Source: Cohnella kolymensis
GTDB taxonomy: Bacteria > Bacillota > Bacilli > Paenibacillales > Paenibacillaceae
Direction: 5' to 3'
Assembly (NCBI RefSeq): GCF_000829465.1
Contig: NZ_JXAL01000026.1
Coordinates: 186,001-250,000 of the forward strand
Length of the DNA stretch: 64,000 nucleotides
The translations under genes and the position numbers were made by a program. Shown here one piece after another: positions 17,711 to 26,598 of the stretch; the first letter of the stretch is position 1, and each line of letters begins with the position of its first letter. Below the pieces are notes generated by a model. The model did no database searches. It was not told the origin of the DNA and saw only the letters and a program-made list of their open reading frames with translations.

Positions 17711-18238
17711 TCAATTTGCAAAATTTTGCTGCCAGCGCCGACCCGCAGGTGTAATTGCAATCCGAATTTTGCCTGTAATTGCACTGTCGTGAAAACCCGC
17801 AGCGGCTTTTAAACGAGACAGCTCTTTAGGCGTCCAATCGAAGAATTTCGTCTCTGCAGCCATGAGCAGAGCCGGATTCCCGTCTTTACCGCCGAATACC
17901 CGCAGCAGCAGCTGTCTCACATTGTCCGTTTCGTGAAAAGAGAACAGAATCAGATCCCGGGTATCTGTCCATACCTGGGAAGAATCGGTTTCCTTCAAAT
18001 CGATCGTCAAAATGGAGTGATCCCAGCTTACCCTCCGGAGCCGCTCCCGCAGCGGAAGTCCGATCAGCGCATCGACAAGATTGTCGTCCGACAAAGCTTC
18101 CACCCTGACGGGATCAAACACGGCCGTTTCCTGACGCTTGTGCTTAATGCCCTGGTCGATGAACGGCACTTGCCCCAGCAGGATAATTGCAGCGAGCCCG
18201 AGTAAAGAAATAAATGCGAATTGACGCGAAAAGGACAT
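17711..18238 (-). CDS. Membrane-anchored protein of unknown function
   Basis: 175 residues. One N-terminal hydrophobic segment (residues ~6-22) is followed by a soluble extracytoplasmic part, so it is a type II anchored or secreted protein. No catalytic motif or cysteine pattern is seen. It sits between mtrB and hepS on the same strand, a place with no counterpart in B. subtilis. GGAGGGAGCAACTT precedes the ATG. I do not recognise its family; it may be specific to Paenibacillaceae. Confidence 0.75.
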   Translation of the reverse strand: MSFSRQFAFISLLGLAAIILLGQVPFIDQGIKHKRQETAVFDPVRVEALSDDNLVDALIGLPLRERLRRVSWDHSILTIDLKETDSSQVWTDTRDLILFSFHETDNVRQLLLRVFGGKDGNPALLMAAETKFFDWTPKELSRLKAAAGFHDSAITGKIRIAITPAGRRWQQNFAN

Positions 18239-18328
18239 GGATAAGTTGCTCCCTCCTGCAGAGGTATCTTCCTATCCATTGTACAAAAGAAAAAGGCAGG
18301 CTATGCCTGCGCTCTGTTGCTTGCAACC

Positions 18329-18550
18329 TTATTCGTCGGTTTCAACGGTGCCGTATTTCGTCATCACGGTCGCTTTGCCGCGGATTTTTACCGCGGAAGT
18401 GTGTTCGGTGAACTGGGCGATCAGCACCTCTCCCCGGTCCAGCTTCTCCGTATGATGAAACTTCGTATCCTGGCCTCGTGTCAGACCGATAACCTGCACT
18501 CCGTTGTCTTTCGCTTTCACCACAAAAAAATCACCCTGATTGTTATCCAT
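18329..18550 (-). CDS. mtrB: Tryptophan RNA-binding attenuation protein TRAP
   Basis: TRAP forms an 11-subunit ring that, with bound tryptophan, wraps RNA around its rim and terminates trp transcription. 73 residues, clearly homologous to B. subtilis Mtr[22 protein letters not shown] and [15 protein letters not shown]. The RNA-contacting residues Lys37/Lys56/Arg58 of B. subtilis correspond to Lys36, Lys55 and Arg57 here; tryptophan-pocket residues Thr24, Thr29, Gln46 and Thr48 are kept. Its likely target is the triplet array at 7209-7241. The usual neighbour folE/mtrA is absent; a tRNA gene is upstream. Confidence 0.96.
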   Translation of the reverse strand: MDNNQGDFFVVKAKDNGVQVIGLTRGQDTKFHHTEKLDRGEVLIAQFTEHTSAVKIRGKATVMTKYGTVETDE

Positions 18551-18690
18551 GGCAATCCCCTTTAGTTGGAATGATCTGCAATGAGTTCATCGTATCGATC
18601 CGTCGGCAAGCTCATGAAATACCCTCAAAATAGTGAAACTGCCTTCCCGGAGTGTTACCAACAGGAAAGCAGTATCGACTGCGTATGTAA

Positions 18691-18767
18691 TGGTCGGAGT
18701 AGCGGGATTTGAACCCACGGCCTCACCCACCCCAAGGGTGCGCGCTACCAGTCTGCGCTATACCCCG
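18691..18767 (-). tRNA. tRNA-Pro (anticodon GGG)
   Basis: A 77-nt cloverleaf on the minus strand: acceptor CGGGGTA/TACTCCG, a D arm with GCGC stems, an anticodon stem CACCC/GGGTG with loop TTGGGGT (anticodon GGG), a T arm containing GGTTCAAATCC, discriminator A and an encoded CCA. It lies alone between hbs and mtrB. Confidence 0.96.
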
Positions 18768-18856
18768 ACGGATGAAAGTACGAGAGTGATTATAGCACAG
18801 CCTATTAAAGGGTGGCAACCCGATTTGCGGGAGACATCCCGCCACCATCCATTACC

Positions 18857-19129
18857 TTATTTAATGCCTTCTTTAAGTGCCTTACCCGGCTTGAATGCGG
18901 GAATTTTCCCGGCCGGAATCTCAATTTCCACACCGGTTTGCGGATTGCGTCCTTTGCGGGCGGAACGTTCGCGCACCTCGAAGTTTCCAAATCCTACGAG
19001 CTGCACTTTGTCTCCGCTCTGCAGCGCCTCGGCTATGACGTCGAATACGGCGTCAACCGCTTGGGTTGCGTCCTTCTTTGACAAATCGGCCACTTCAGCC
19101 ACTTTAGCGATCAATTCGGTTTTGTTCAT
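18857..19129 (-). CDS. hbs: DNA-binding protein HU
   Basis: Histone-like nucleoid protein, 90 residues from the ATG at 19129. I prefer this start over the upstream in-frame GTG (19138) because GGAGGTGA lies 6 nt before it and the length then equals the family norm. N-terminal [12 protein letters not shown], the [24 protein letters not shown]-binding arm, and the [10 protein letters not shown] end are typical. It is transcribed from a strong sigma-A promoter and followed by tRNA-Pro. Confidence 0.97.
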   Translation of the reverse strand: MNKTELIAKVAEVADLSKKDATQAVDAVFDVIAEALQSGDKVQLVGFGNFEVRERSARKGRNPQTGVEIEIPAGKIPAFKPGKALKEGIK

Positions 19130-19188
19130 GGCATTCACCTCCCATAACGGAAAACAAGCATGTTATCTGTTTATCCGTTTTCAAAGAA

Positions 19189-19218
19189 ATTATACACACA
19201 CAATGGCGGCAGTTTCAA
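19189..19218 (-). promoter_or_regulatory. Sigma-A promoter of hbs
   Basis: Minus-strand TTGAAA (19218-19213) and a perfect TATAAT (19194-19189) with an 18-nt spacer, about 60 nt before the hbs ATG. Confidence 0.75.
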
Positions 19219-19245
19219 GCGTGGCGCGATTTTCCGCGATTTCGC

Positions 19246-20232
19246 TTACGCTTTGCGCCGGCTCAGATGAATAAAAGTGACCGCGAGCGCAAGAACTAGC
19301 ACCGCTCCTTTAATGATATCCGTCGTGTAATATTGAATGTTGAGCATCGTCAGCCCGTTTGCCAGAACGCCCATCAGAACCGCACCGACAAACGTGCCGA
19401 TCATGTTCGGCCGTCCGGCGGCGAATACCGAGTAACCTACAAACACGGCAGCTACCGCCTCCATGAGCAGGGGTGCGCCCGCGTCAATTTGGCCGGAGCC
19501 GATCCGGGAAGCGAACAGGATTCCGCCGATTGACGCGAATACGCCTGAAGCGACGTACGCGAGCGTGCGAATACGCTTCACGCGCAAACCGGATAAACGC
19601 GCTGCTTCCTCGTTGCCGCCGGTCATGATCATCTGCCTGCCCCACCGCGTGTACTTGAAAAACAGATGGACCGCAATGACAGCCAGCAGCATCAGAATAA
19701 CCGGAAACGGAACGCCGAACAGCTTGCCCTGACCGATCCATAGAAATTCCGGAAGCATCACGCCCGGAGCGGTGCTGCCGTCCGCCATCGGCATATTGTT
19801 ATAGATGGAGTAACCTTTGGTATACGTCTTATGAATCCCGCTCACTATAAACATCACTGCCAAAGTCGCCAGCAAATCCGGAATCCGCACCTTGACGATA
19901 AGGAAAGCATTCAGCAGACCGATTAACGCTCCGACGGCAATAGACACGACAAGCACGACGATCAAAGGCATTTCATACCATACCATCAGCGTCGCGGTCA
20001 GCACGGTTGATAGAGACACCGTCGATCCGACGGATAGATCGAACCCGTCCACAGTCAAAGATATCGTAACCCCGATGGCTATGAACGTCACGATCGAAAT
20101 CGATCGCAATATATCGGTTAAATTGCCGTAAGTAAAAAAGGCTTCGTCGTTCAAAGAGAAAAACAGCACGACCAAGCCGATAAAGACAAGTGCGCCGTAT
20201 TTGAATGTAAAAGGCAGTAAAAGCTTTTTCAC
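19246..20232 (-). CDS. Sugar-type ABC transporter permease (RbsC family)
   Basis: Permease of a ribose/galactose-type (CUT2) importer, 328 residues from a GTG that overlaps the ATPase stop (GTGA). I chose this start rather than an upstream in-frame one because it directly follows GAGGAATT and is coupled to the ATPase gene. About nine hydrophobic segments; the family stretch TVDGFDLSVGSTVSLS lies near residue 60, and GGNEEAARLSGLRVKRIR near residue 205 is the cytoplasmic coupling loop. The substrate cannot be told from sequence. Confidence 0.92.
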   Translation of the reverse strand: MKKLLLPFTFKYGALVFIGLVVLFFSLNDEAFFTYGNLTDILRSISIVTFIAIGVTISLTVDGFDLSVGSTVSLSTVLTATLMVWYEMPLIVVLVVSIAVGALIGLLNAFLIVKVRIPDLLATLAVMFIVSGIHKTYTKGYSIYNNMPMADGSTAPGVMLPEFLWIGQGKLFGVPFPVILMLLAVIAVHLFFKYTRWGRQMIMTGGNEEAARLSGLRVKRIRTLAYVASGVFASIGGILFASRIGSGQIDAGAPLLMEAVAAVFVGYSVFAAGRPNMIGTFVGAVLMGVLANGLTMLNIQYYTTDIIKGAVLVLALAVTFIHLSRRKA

Positions 20233-21749
20233 GCCAATTCCTCCCGGCCCGCGCTGGCATAGTACAATAAATCTTCCTGAGAGGCTTCCCCGCGGGCAAA
20301 TGATTTCACGATGACTCCGTCGCACATGACCAGTATCCGATCGGCAAGTCCCAGCGCTTCGGGAAATTCGGACGTCAAGTACAAGATTCCTTTCCCTTGC
20401 CGGGCGAGCTGTCCGATAATACGGAAAATATCGCTTTTCGCGCCGATGTCGACACCTTTGGTAGGCTCATCGAACAGAAACACTTCAGCCTCGGTTCCTA
20501 GCCATTTGCCGATCGACACTTTTTGCTGATTGCCTCCGCTCAAATAAGCGGTCAATTGGGAAACGCCCGGCGTCTTGATGCCGAGGCCGGCAATTTGACG
20601 GTCCGCATGCTTTCGCTCCGCCGCACCGGACAATATCCCGAGTCGGCTGATTGATTGAAGGATCGGCAAGCTTAAGTTATGCAGCACCGACTCCCGAACC
20701 AGAATCCCTTCCTTCCGCCTCTCCTCCGGAACAAGCGCAATCCCCGATCTCAAAGCATCGTTCGGACTACGCAGATCGGCGCGCCGTCCGCCGACCGACA
20801 CCGTACCTTTTTGCACGGGATCCGCGCCGAACAACGCTCGGGACAGCTCTGTTTTCCCCGCGCCCACCAGGCCTACCACCGCGGCGATTTCTCCGCGGCG
20901 CACTTCCAAATCGACACCCTTGACTCTCGGGCCCGCATATAAACCTTGTACGGAAAATAGAGTCTCGCCGATGTCGGCGGACAGCTTCGGATATTCCTCT
21001 TCGAAGCTCCTGCCCAACATCGCTCTGACAACAGCCGCGGCATCGATATTTTCGCGTTGTTCGGTAAGTACACGCTGACCGTCTCTCATGACTGTGATGC
21101 GATCGCATATGCGAAATACTTCCGGCAGCCGGTGCGTGATGAATATGACGGCGATACCGGACGCTTTCAGCCCTTCCATGATGCGGAACAATTTGTCCGT
21201 TTCTTCTATGCTTAAAGGAGCGGTAGGTTCGTCGAGAATAGCCACCTTCGCCTCCTCGGCCACCAGTCTTGCAATCAGCACCATTTGTTTCTCGGATAAT
21301 GAAAGATTCCGCACAAGCGTTCGAGGGGACAAAGACAAGCCGATCCGCCGCAGCAGCGTCTGCGCCTGATCATGCAGCTTTCGCCAATTGAGCCACTTTT
21401 CTCCTTTGGAAGAAGCAATGCGGTCCATGAATATATTTTCAGATACGCTGAGATGAGGGACGAGGGACGTGTCCACTTCTTGATAAACGCAATGAATACC
21501 TGCTTGTTTGGCATCTGAGGGAGAATTGAAACGAAAGCTGCGGCCGCCGATTTCAACGGTTCCTTCTTCCGCTTCATAAGCGCCGGACAATATTTTCATC
21601 AATGTGCTTTTGCCGGCGCCGTTAGAGCCTAGCAATGCATGGATTTCGCCGCCTCTTACCCCGAAGTCGACGGATTTTAAGGCCGGAACCCCTGCGAACG
21701 ATTTCGACACATTCCGCATTTGCAGCTCAGCGCCGTTCAACTGTTCCAT
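20229..21749 (-). CDS. Sugar-type ABC transporter ATPase, two NBDs (RbsA family)
   Basis: Double-domain ATPase of a CUT2 importer, 506 residues. First domain: Walker A GSNGAGKST near residue 37, signature NLSLSEKQM, Walker B VAILDEPTA. Second domain: a degenerate Walker A GLVGAGKTE near residue 290, signature YLSGGNQQKVSIG, Walker B VFLFDEPTKGVD. This asymmetry is usual for RbsA-like proteins. It is coupled to the permease by a four-base overlap and follows the binding-protein gene by about 115 nt. Confidence 0.95.
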   Translation of the reverse strand: MEQLNGAELQMRNVSKSFAGVPALKSVDFGVRGGEIHALLGSNGAGKSTLMKILSGAYEAEEGTVEIGGRSFRFNSPSDAKQAGIHCVYQEVDTSLVPHLSVSENIFMDRIASSKGEKWLNWRKLHDQAQTLLRRIGLSLSPRTLVRNLSLSEKQMVLIARLVAEEAKVAILDEPTAPLSIEETDKLFRIMEGLKASGIAVIFITHRLPEVFRICDRITVMRDGQRVLTEQRENIDAAAVVRAMLGRSFEEEYPKLSADIGETLFSVQGLYAGPRVKGVDLEVRRGEIAAVVGLVGAGKTELSRALFGADPVQKGTVSVGGRRADLRSPNDALRSGIALVPEERRKEGILVRESVLHNLSLPILQSISRLGILSGAAERKHADRQIAGLGIKTPGVSQLTAYLSGGNQQKVSIGKWLGTEAEVFLFDEPTKGVDIGAKSDIFRIIGQLARQGKGILYLTSEFPEALGLADRILVMCDGVIVKSFARGEASQEDLLYYASAGREELA

Positions 21750-21863
21750 TATGTATGGTCACACCCCTTTCCTGCCGCGCCATTGGCATTGTAACACACT
21801 CTTAAAATGCAGGAAACGGCGCGGTTATTGGCCGCGCCGTGCTCTTGGCAAACCCTGCGCCGA

Positions 21864-22976
21864 TTATTTCGCGCCTGCGGATTGCTCCAAAGCTTTCAGA
21901 TAATCGGTATTCCCGAAATCGCTGCTGCCCCATCCTTCTACATATTGCGACAGGTCGGCGGTGGTGACGACTTTGTCCTTCGGAAGCATGTCGCGATGCA
22001 CGAATACGGGCTCGAGTTCAACGACCGCATCCGTTTTGTCGCCGTGCAGCTTCTGGTACAAGTAGCGGACCTGAACCTGGCCGATCGACGAAGGATCGAC
22101 GGCTGCCGAGGCAACCCACGGGCTCTTCGGATCCTGGATCATCTTCAGGTCTTCGTCGCTGAGATCGATGCCGTAAATTTTGATTTCATCGCGTCCCGCT
22201 TGTTTGATTGCATTGGCTGCGCCTTTTGCGAATTCATCCCATGAAGCCCAGACAGCGGTAATATCACCCTTGTTCGGATACTGTTTGAGCACAGCTTCCA
22301 TTTTGTTTTGCGTGTCCAGCTGCGGGTTGCTCGCGTCGCCGAAAGCCGAAACTTGTTTAATGTCCGGGTATTTGTCTTGGAACGCCTTGTATGAAATCTG
22401 GCGGCTTTCCATCGGAGGGAAACCGGCCACCCAAACTTTGACAATGCTGCCTTTGCCGCCCGAGTCCTTAGCGAGCTGCTCCAAGGTCAATTCGGCCATC
22501 TTCTGGTCGTTCTGAGCCAGGTTCGTTACGCCTTCAACTCCGTTCAAAGCAGAATCAAACGCAACGACGGGAATACCGGCTGCGAGCGCCTTATTAACGC
22601 CGGCCGTCAATGCGCCTGGGTCGCCGTGATCGATCAGGATGCCGTCATACTTCTTGTTTACTGCCGCATCCAGATTGGCAGCCATTTTGTTCAGATCGTT
22701 GTTAGCCGTGAGAACGTTGACTTCGCCGCCGTATTTGGCGATCTGGGCTTTGACTCCGTCCACATATTGCGCGGAAAAAGTACCCGTATTCAGACGCATG
22801 ATGAGCGCGATTTTTTTGCCTTTGAGCGCATCGGACCCCGGATTGCCGGAAGTTTCCGCCGCAGAAGCGGAAGGTGAACTTCCCGCATTCTCTTCTTTGT
22901 TACCGCATGCCGACAGCACCAAAATCAATGCGAGCATTAAAGCTAACGATGTGACACCCAATTTACTTTTTGTCAT
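21864..22976 (-). CDS. Sugar-type ABC transporter substrate-binding lipoprotein
   Basis: Extracellular binding protein of the importer, 370 residues from ATG 22976, which has GGGAGG at 7 nt. The signal peptide ends in a lipobox LSAC at residues ~22-25, so it is lipid-anchored. The mature part is a periplasmic-binding type 1 fold (KKIALIMRLNTGTF, DGILIDHGDPGALTAGVN, AGIPVVAFDSA). It resembles the YphF/RbsB-like group of sugar binders, but the ligand is unknown. It is the first gene of the cassette, with its own promoter. Confidence 0.92.
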   Translation of the reverse strand: MTKSKLGVTSLALMLALILVLSACGNKEENAGSSPSASAAETSGNPGSDALKGKKIALIMRLNTGTFSAQYVDGVKAQIAKYGGEVNVLTANNDLNKMAANLDAAVNKKYDGILIDHGDPGALTAGVNKALAAGIPVVAFDSALNGVEGVTNLAQNDQKMAELTLEQLAKDSGGKGSIVKVWVAGFPPMESRQISYKAFQDKYPDIKQVSAFGDASNPQLDTQNKMEAVLKQYPNKGDITAVWASWDEFAKGAANAIKQAGRDEIKIYGIDLSDEDLKMIQDPKSPWVASAAVDPSSIGQVQVRYLYQKLHGDKTDAVVELEPVFVHRDMLPKDKVVTTADLSQYVEGWGSSDFGNTDYLKALEQSAGAK

Positions 22977-23017
22977 CTCTCTGCCTCCCATTATGTAACA
23001 CCACGAATGATAGAATT

Positions 23018-23046
23018 ACTATAATCGGCAATTCCGAGTATGTCAA
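23018..23046 (-). promoter_or_regulatory. Sigma-A promoter of the ABC importer operon
   Basis: Perfect -35 TTGACA (23046-23041) and TATAGT (23023-23018) with a 17-nt spacer on the minus strand, about 40 nt before the binding-protein ATG. Confidence 0.85.
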
Positions 23047-23104
23047 TCGGGTTTCCAAAATTTTTGGCTTTGATAAAAGACGGCTTGCGAAAGGCCCAAT
23101 ATGA

Positions 23105-23140
23105 CAGAGGGGGGCAGTCCCGATATGGGACAGCCCCTCA
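23105..23140 (-). terminator. Hairpin after spoIVA, no U-tract
   Basis: A GC-rich inverted repeat (GGGGGCAGTCCC near 23110 and GGGACAGCCCC near 23127) can fold as a long stem just after the spoIVA stop. The minus strand after it reads TGTCATATT, so it lacks a proper U-tract and may only protect the mRNA end. Confidence 0.4.
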
Positions 23141-23150
23141 AGGTTTTACT

Positions 23151-24629
23151 TTATAGAATGATGGCAATCAGACCGCCGGAGCCTTCGTTGATGATCCGGC
23201 CGAGCGTTTCCTGCAGCTTGTAGCGGGCGTTGTCGGGCATCATCGCGATTTTGCCCTGAATGCCTTCCCGAACTATGGAATGCAAGGAGCGGCCGAATAT
23301 ATCGGAATCCCAGATCTTGATCGGATCCTTCTCGAAATCCTGCATCAAATAGCGGACAAGCTCTTCGCTCTGCTTCTCGGTCCCGATGATCGGCGCGAAT
23401 TCAGATTCCACATCCACTCGGATCATATGAATCGACGGCGCAGTCGCTTTAAGTCTCACACCGAAACGGGAGCCTTGACGGATGAGCTCAGGTTCGTCGA
23501 GCTGCATCTCGGCAAGCGATGGAGCGGCAATTCCATACCCTGTCGTCTTGACCATTTCGAGCGCTTCCGCAAACCGGTCGTACTCCCGCTTAGCGTGAGA
23601 AAACTCCTGCATGAGCTGCAGCAAATGGTCTTTTCCGCGAATTTCCGTGCCGACGACTTCCATCAGAATTTTATCGTACAGTTCATCGGGCGCATACAAA
23701 TCGATTTCGGCTACGCCCTGCCCCATATTCATACCGCTTAAACCCGCGCGCGCAACGAAGTCATATTCCATGAACTGGGCGACCACCCGATCCACGTCGC
23801 GCAGACGGCGGATATCCTTGACGGTCTCGCGTACGGAGCTTTCGAAGCTGCTGCGGAGCCAATGTCCTTCGTTCAGCACCATGACCCAGCTCGGGAGATT
23901 CACGTTCACTTCGTGTACCGGGAACTCGTAGAGCACTTCGCGGAGAACTCCCATAACTTCTTCTTCGCCCATCGTGGCAGCGCTGAGGGCCATTACCGGA
24001 ATATCATATTTAGCGGCCAATTCGCTGCGAAGAGACTGAGCTTCTTCACTCTTCGGCCGCGCCGAGTTTACGATCAACACAAACGGCTTGCCGACTTCCT
24101 TCAGCTCGTCGATAACCCGTTCTTCCGCATCCACGTAAGCACTGCGGGGAATTTCCGATATCGTTCCGTCCGTTGTGACGACAACGCCGAGGGTCGAGTG
24201 CTCTTGAATGACCTTGCGAGTGCCGATCTCCGCCGCTTCCTGGAACGGAATCGGCTCTTCAAACCAAGGAGTCGTAATCATTCGCGGGCCGCCCTCATCT
24301 TCGAAGCCTTTGGCTCCTTCGACGGTGTAACCGACGCAATCTACAAGACGAACGTTAACTTCAAGGCCTTCGGCCACTTTCAGCTGTACCGCATTGTTCG
24401 GCACAAATTTAGGTTCGGTTGTCATGATCGTCCGGCCAGCCGCACTCTGGGGCAGCTCGTCAATTGCGCGTACTCGATCCGCCTCGTGCGCTATGTTGGG
24501 CAATACGACGGTTTCCATAAAACGTTTAATAAAGGTCGATTTGCCTGTGCGGACGGCACCTACGACCCCGAGGTAGATATCGCCGCCGGTGCGCTCGGCA
24601 ATATCTTTGAAAATGTCCACTTTTTCCAC
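23151..24629 (-). CDS. spoIVA: Stage IV sporulation protein A, spore coat ATPase
   Basis: SpoIVA hydrolyses ATP to polymerise into the basement layer of the spore coat on the outer forespore membrane. From the GTG at 24629 it is 492 residues, exactly the B. subtilis length. That codon has GGGAGG 8 nt upstream, whereas the in-frame ATG at 24647 has none. Walker A GAVRTGKST (residues 24-32), TTEPKFVPN, the VDCVGYTV switch, and the very conserved end INEGSGGLIAIIL are seen. A sigma-E-like promoter lies upstream. Confidence 0.96.
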   Translation of the reverse strand: MEKVDIFKDIAERTGGDIYLGVVGAVRTGKSTFIKRFMETVVLPNIAHEADRVRAIDELPQSAAGRTIMTTEPKFVPNNAVQLKVAEGLEVNVRLVDCVGYTVEGAKGFEDEGGPRMITTPWFEEPIPFQEAAEIGTRKVIQEHSTLGVVVTTDGTISEIPRSAYVDAEERVIDELKEVGKPFVLIVNSARPKSEEAQSLRSELAAKYDIPVMALSAATMGEEEVMGVLREVLYEFPVHEVNVNLPSWVMVLNEGHWLRSSFESSVRETVKDIRRLRDVDRVVAQFMEYDFVARAGLSGMNMGQGVAEIDLYAPDELYDKILMEVVGTEIRGKDHLLQLMQEFSHAKREYDRFAEALEMVKTTGYGIAAPSLAEMQLDEPELIRQGSRFGVRLKATAPSIHMIRVDVESEFAPIIGTEKQSEELVRYLMQDFEKDPIKIWDSDIFGRSLHSIVREGIQGKIAMMPDNARYKLQETLGRIINEGSGGLIAIIL

Positions 24630-24713
24630 TGAGAATTTCCCTCCCATCGTAATCGCGAAACCTTCGTGACCCGCCAGCGCGACGGAACTCGTACACGAAC
24701 TTGGACTGGTAAC

Positions 24714-24742
24714 ATTCTATGTGCGAACGCCTCTATTCATGA
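24714..24742 (-). promoter_or_regulatory. Candidate sigma-E promoter of spoIVA
   Basis: Minus-strand CATAGAAT (24721-24714) differs at one base from the sigma-E -10 consensus CATACAAT. A moderate -35 candidate TCATGAATA lies at 24742-24734. spoIVA is known to be sigma-E dependent in B. subtilis. Match by eye only. Confidence 0.45.
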
Positions 24743-24816
24743 CGCGGCGCCGCAAATTGTTTTCCATGCCGACGTACGCCCGCCGGCGCTCCTGTTGTTT
24801 CCCCCATGATCATATG

Positions 24817-24843
24817 AAAAAAGAGAGACACGTATGTCTCTCT
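24817..24843 (-). terminator. Terminator after yphF
   Basis: Perfect 9-bp arms AGAGAGACA (24822-24830) and TGTCTCTCT (24835-24843) with a 4-nt loop, followed on the minus strand by a U6 run. It lies about 30 nt after the yphF stop. Confidence 0.85.
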
Positions 24844-24871
24844 CAGGTAAAAAAATTGTTCAAGAATGGGA

Positions 24872-25602
24872 TTAGCCCTGAACGGCTTGTGGGGCGTTAG
24901 ATACCCAATGATAAACAGGCGATTTCACAGGCACGAAGTAGGAAGCCTCCACCAGCTTATGCCGCAGATCTTCACCGGCTTCCGGTGCCGCTTTGGATTT
25001 GGCGGCCGCAGTTTGAATATCGATTCCGTAATCGACAAACACTTGTCCTTTGTCGTTGATCAGCAAATTCAGAGATTGCTGCGAGTACATGCTGCGGATC
25101 TCGGGAGCGCGTTGCCCCAGCTTATTGAAATCCACTACTGAGAATCCAGGATACACTTCATCTGCAGACGGATTCTTACCGCCATTGGCCGACCGATATT
25201 CATCCACCTTATCCTGAACGCCGGCCACCGCTTGAAATACGGCCAAATCCAGCAGTTTTACCGCCGCTTCGATTGTTCGTCGACGATCAGAAACTGATAA
25301 TCTCCGCCGTTCTCGAATGCCATGGAAGGCATATTCGCCAAAAAATTCATCCGTTGCAATTTGCCGAAATCTATTTTGTATTTCTCATAGACCGGCACGG
25401 CCTCTCCCGCGTTCTGGATCGGCAGCAGTCCCGTCTGTTCCTGATATCTGTCAACGGCGTCCTGAACCGTAAGCACGGATTCTCGAGCCGACACGTTACT
25501 CCCGGGAGTGTGGTCATCCGGATACAGACAGCCGGTCATGAACATTAACGCTGAAGACATCATCATAACAGCCATTCGTCGCGCAACCTTACGAAACTTC
25601 AT
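24872..25602 (-). pseudogene. yphF: YphF-like lipoprotein, one frameshift
   Basis: Two minus-strand frames join near 25270 if one base is added. The first frame ends FLIVDEQS, and the second then reads EAAVKLLDLAVFQAVAGVQDKVDEY and continues to 24872. The joined protein has about 243 residues, with a signal peptide and lipobox MTGC near residue 25 and the start of the mature protein LYPDD. Synteny (spoIVA-yphF-...-yphE) and the lipoprotein character agree with B. subtilis YphF, whose function is not established. It is a one-base deletion, not in a homopolymer. Confidence 0.78.
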
Positions 25603-25628
25603 CGGCTAATAGCCTCCTAAAATAGCGA

Positions 25629-25982
25629 TCAGAAAAAATCATCCTCTTCTTGCTCCGCCAGCTTTTTGCGAATGACTGCTTTGAGCGGATCCTCGGGGAT
25701 GGTCACGGTGACGTCTCCTTTGACCCGCGCTTGACAGGAGAGCCGCGTTCCCGCCTCCAGCAGCGGGCCCAGCTTGCGAGTCTCAGCGAGAGTAGGCGCT
25801 TGCAGAGATGACGCTTGTTCCTTCGAAACGTAAACCTTGCACATCAGGCATCCCGCCACCCCCCCGCATCGGGTGCGTATATTGACACGCGCCCGCCGGG
25901 AAGCATCCAGCAGCGTTGTTCCGGGCCGGACGCCGATCGAACGATTGTCCGGAAGAAAAGTGACGAGGTGGTTGGTTGTCAT
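25629..25982 (-). CDS. 2Fe-2S ferredoxin, CX5CX2C type
   Basis: 117-residue ferredoxin-fold protein. The cluster ligands are Cys39, Cys45, Cys48 and Cys83 (CGGVAGCLMC ... LSC), the spacing of adrenodoxin-type [2Fe-2S] proteins. The C-terminus is very acidic (EQEEDDFF). It overlaps the next gene upstream by four bases and so is translated with it. A partner reductase or acceptor is not visible. One of two different ferredoxins in this 1.3-kb cluster. Confidence 0.88.
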   Translation of the reverse strand: MTTNHLVTFLPDNRSIGVRPGTTLLDASRRARVNIRTRCGGVAGCLMCKVYVSKEQASSLQAPTLAETRKLGPLLEAGTRLSCQARVKGDVTVTIPEDPLKAVIRKKLAEQEEDDFF

Positions 25983-26578
25983 CGAGTATCCTCCTGCACC
26001 GCCGCGCCTGCCGCCAAGCTCAATGCTCGCTGCGCCACGTCCGGAGAAATGTGATTCGTTGCCAGCAATTTGTACAACAAGGGCAAATGCCGAGCCGGAT
26101 CATGTGCAATGAGCTCTCCGACAACGGAAGCCCGATCCATCCGCTCCCTGAGCAGATTAAAAATAAGCTCGTGCGCTAATGGAACGAGACGGACCTGGTG
26201 CCCCTTAATATGAATAATATCGGCGTTCGGATAGAGGACATCGTCCACTTCTGTCATATATTCCGATCGAACGGCCCTGACTCTGAAATGCCCCACCAGT
26301 TCGACTATCGTCTCTTCCATGCTGTAATGGGACAATATCGACCGATACCGTTCAGTCTCATTCTCAGCCGGTCCATCGACGGCATACTCGGACAAACGAG
26401 CATGCAGAATCGGCACTGAAGCCAGATCCGCATAAACATCCAAGTCCCTGGGAGGCCGCTCCAGCGATGCACCCCGCAGACTCAGTCCGGTGCTGCCTCC
26501 GACGACCCAGCTCGCTTCACAGCCTGTCAGCTTATCCGCCAAAAGGGACAATGCGGAAGCAGGAAAACCAGTATTCAT
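25979..26578 (-). CDS. Nucleotidyltransferase-like protein, unknown substrate
   Basis: 199 residues. The N-terminus has a nucleotidyltransferase-fold signature: VVGGSTGLSLRG (residues 25-36) followed by RDLDVYAD with Asp45 and Asp47 as the probable metal pair. A helical part follows (LAHELIFNLLRERMDRASVVGELIAHD), as in MNT/AbiEii-like or kinase-like folds. No antitoxin or HEPN partner is next to it. It lies between two ferredoxin genes with close or overlapping ends, so it is in one transcript with them. Biochemical role unknown. Confidence 0.72.
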   Translation of the reverse strand: MNTGFPASALSLLADKLTGCEASWVVGGSTGLSLRGASLERPPRDLDVYADLASVPILHARLSEYAVDGPAENETERYRSILSHYSMEETIVELVGHFRVRAVRSEYMTEVDDVLYPNADIIHIKGHQVRLVPLAHELIFNLLRERMDRASVVGELIAHDPARHLPLLYKLLATNHISPDVAQRALSLAAGAAVQEDTR

Positions 26579-26598
26579 GTCTCCACTTCCTATATCGT

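Noticed and set aside
18691..18767. Attachment site for an integrated element at tRNA-Pro
   Set aside because: No integrase, no repeated tRNA 3' end and no phage-like genes are nearby; the flanking genes are conserved chromosomal genes.
25979..26578. MNT/HEPN toxin-antitoxin pair
   Set aside because: The nucleotidyltransferase-like gene has no HEPN or other toxin neighbour and is too long for a minimal MNT antitoxin; the flanking genes are ferredoxins.
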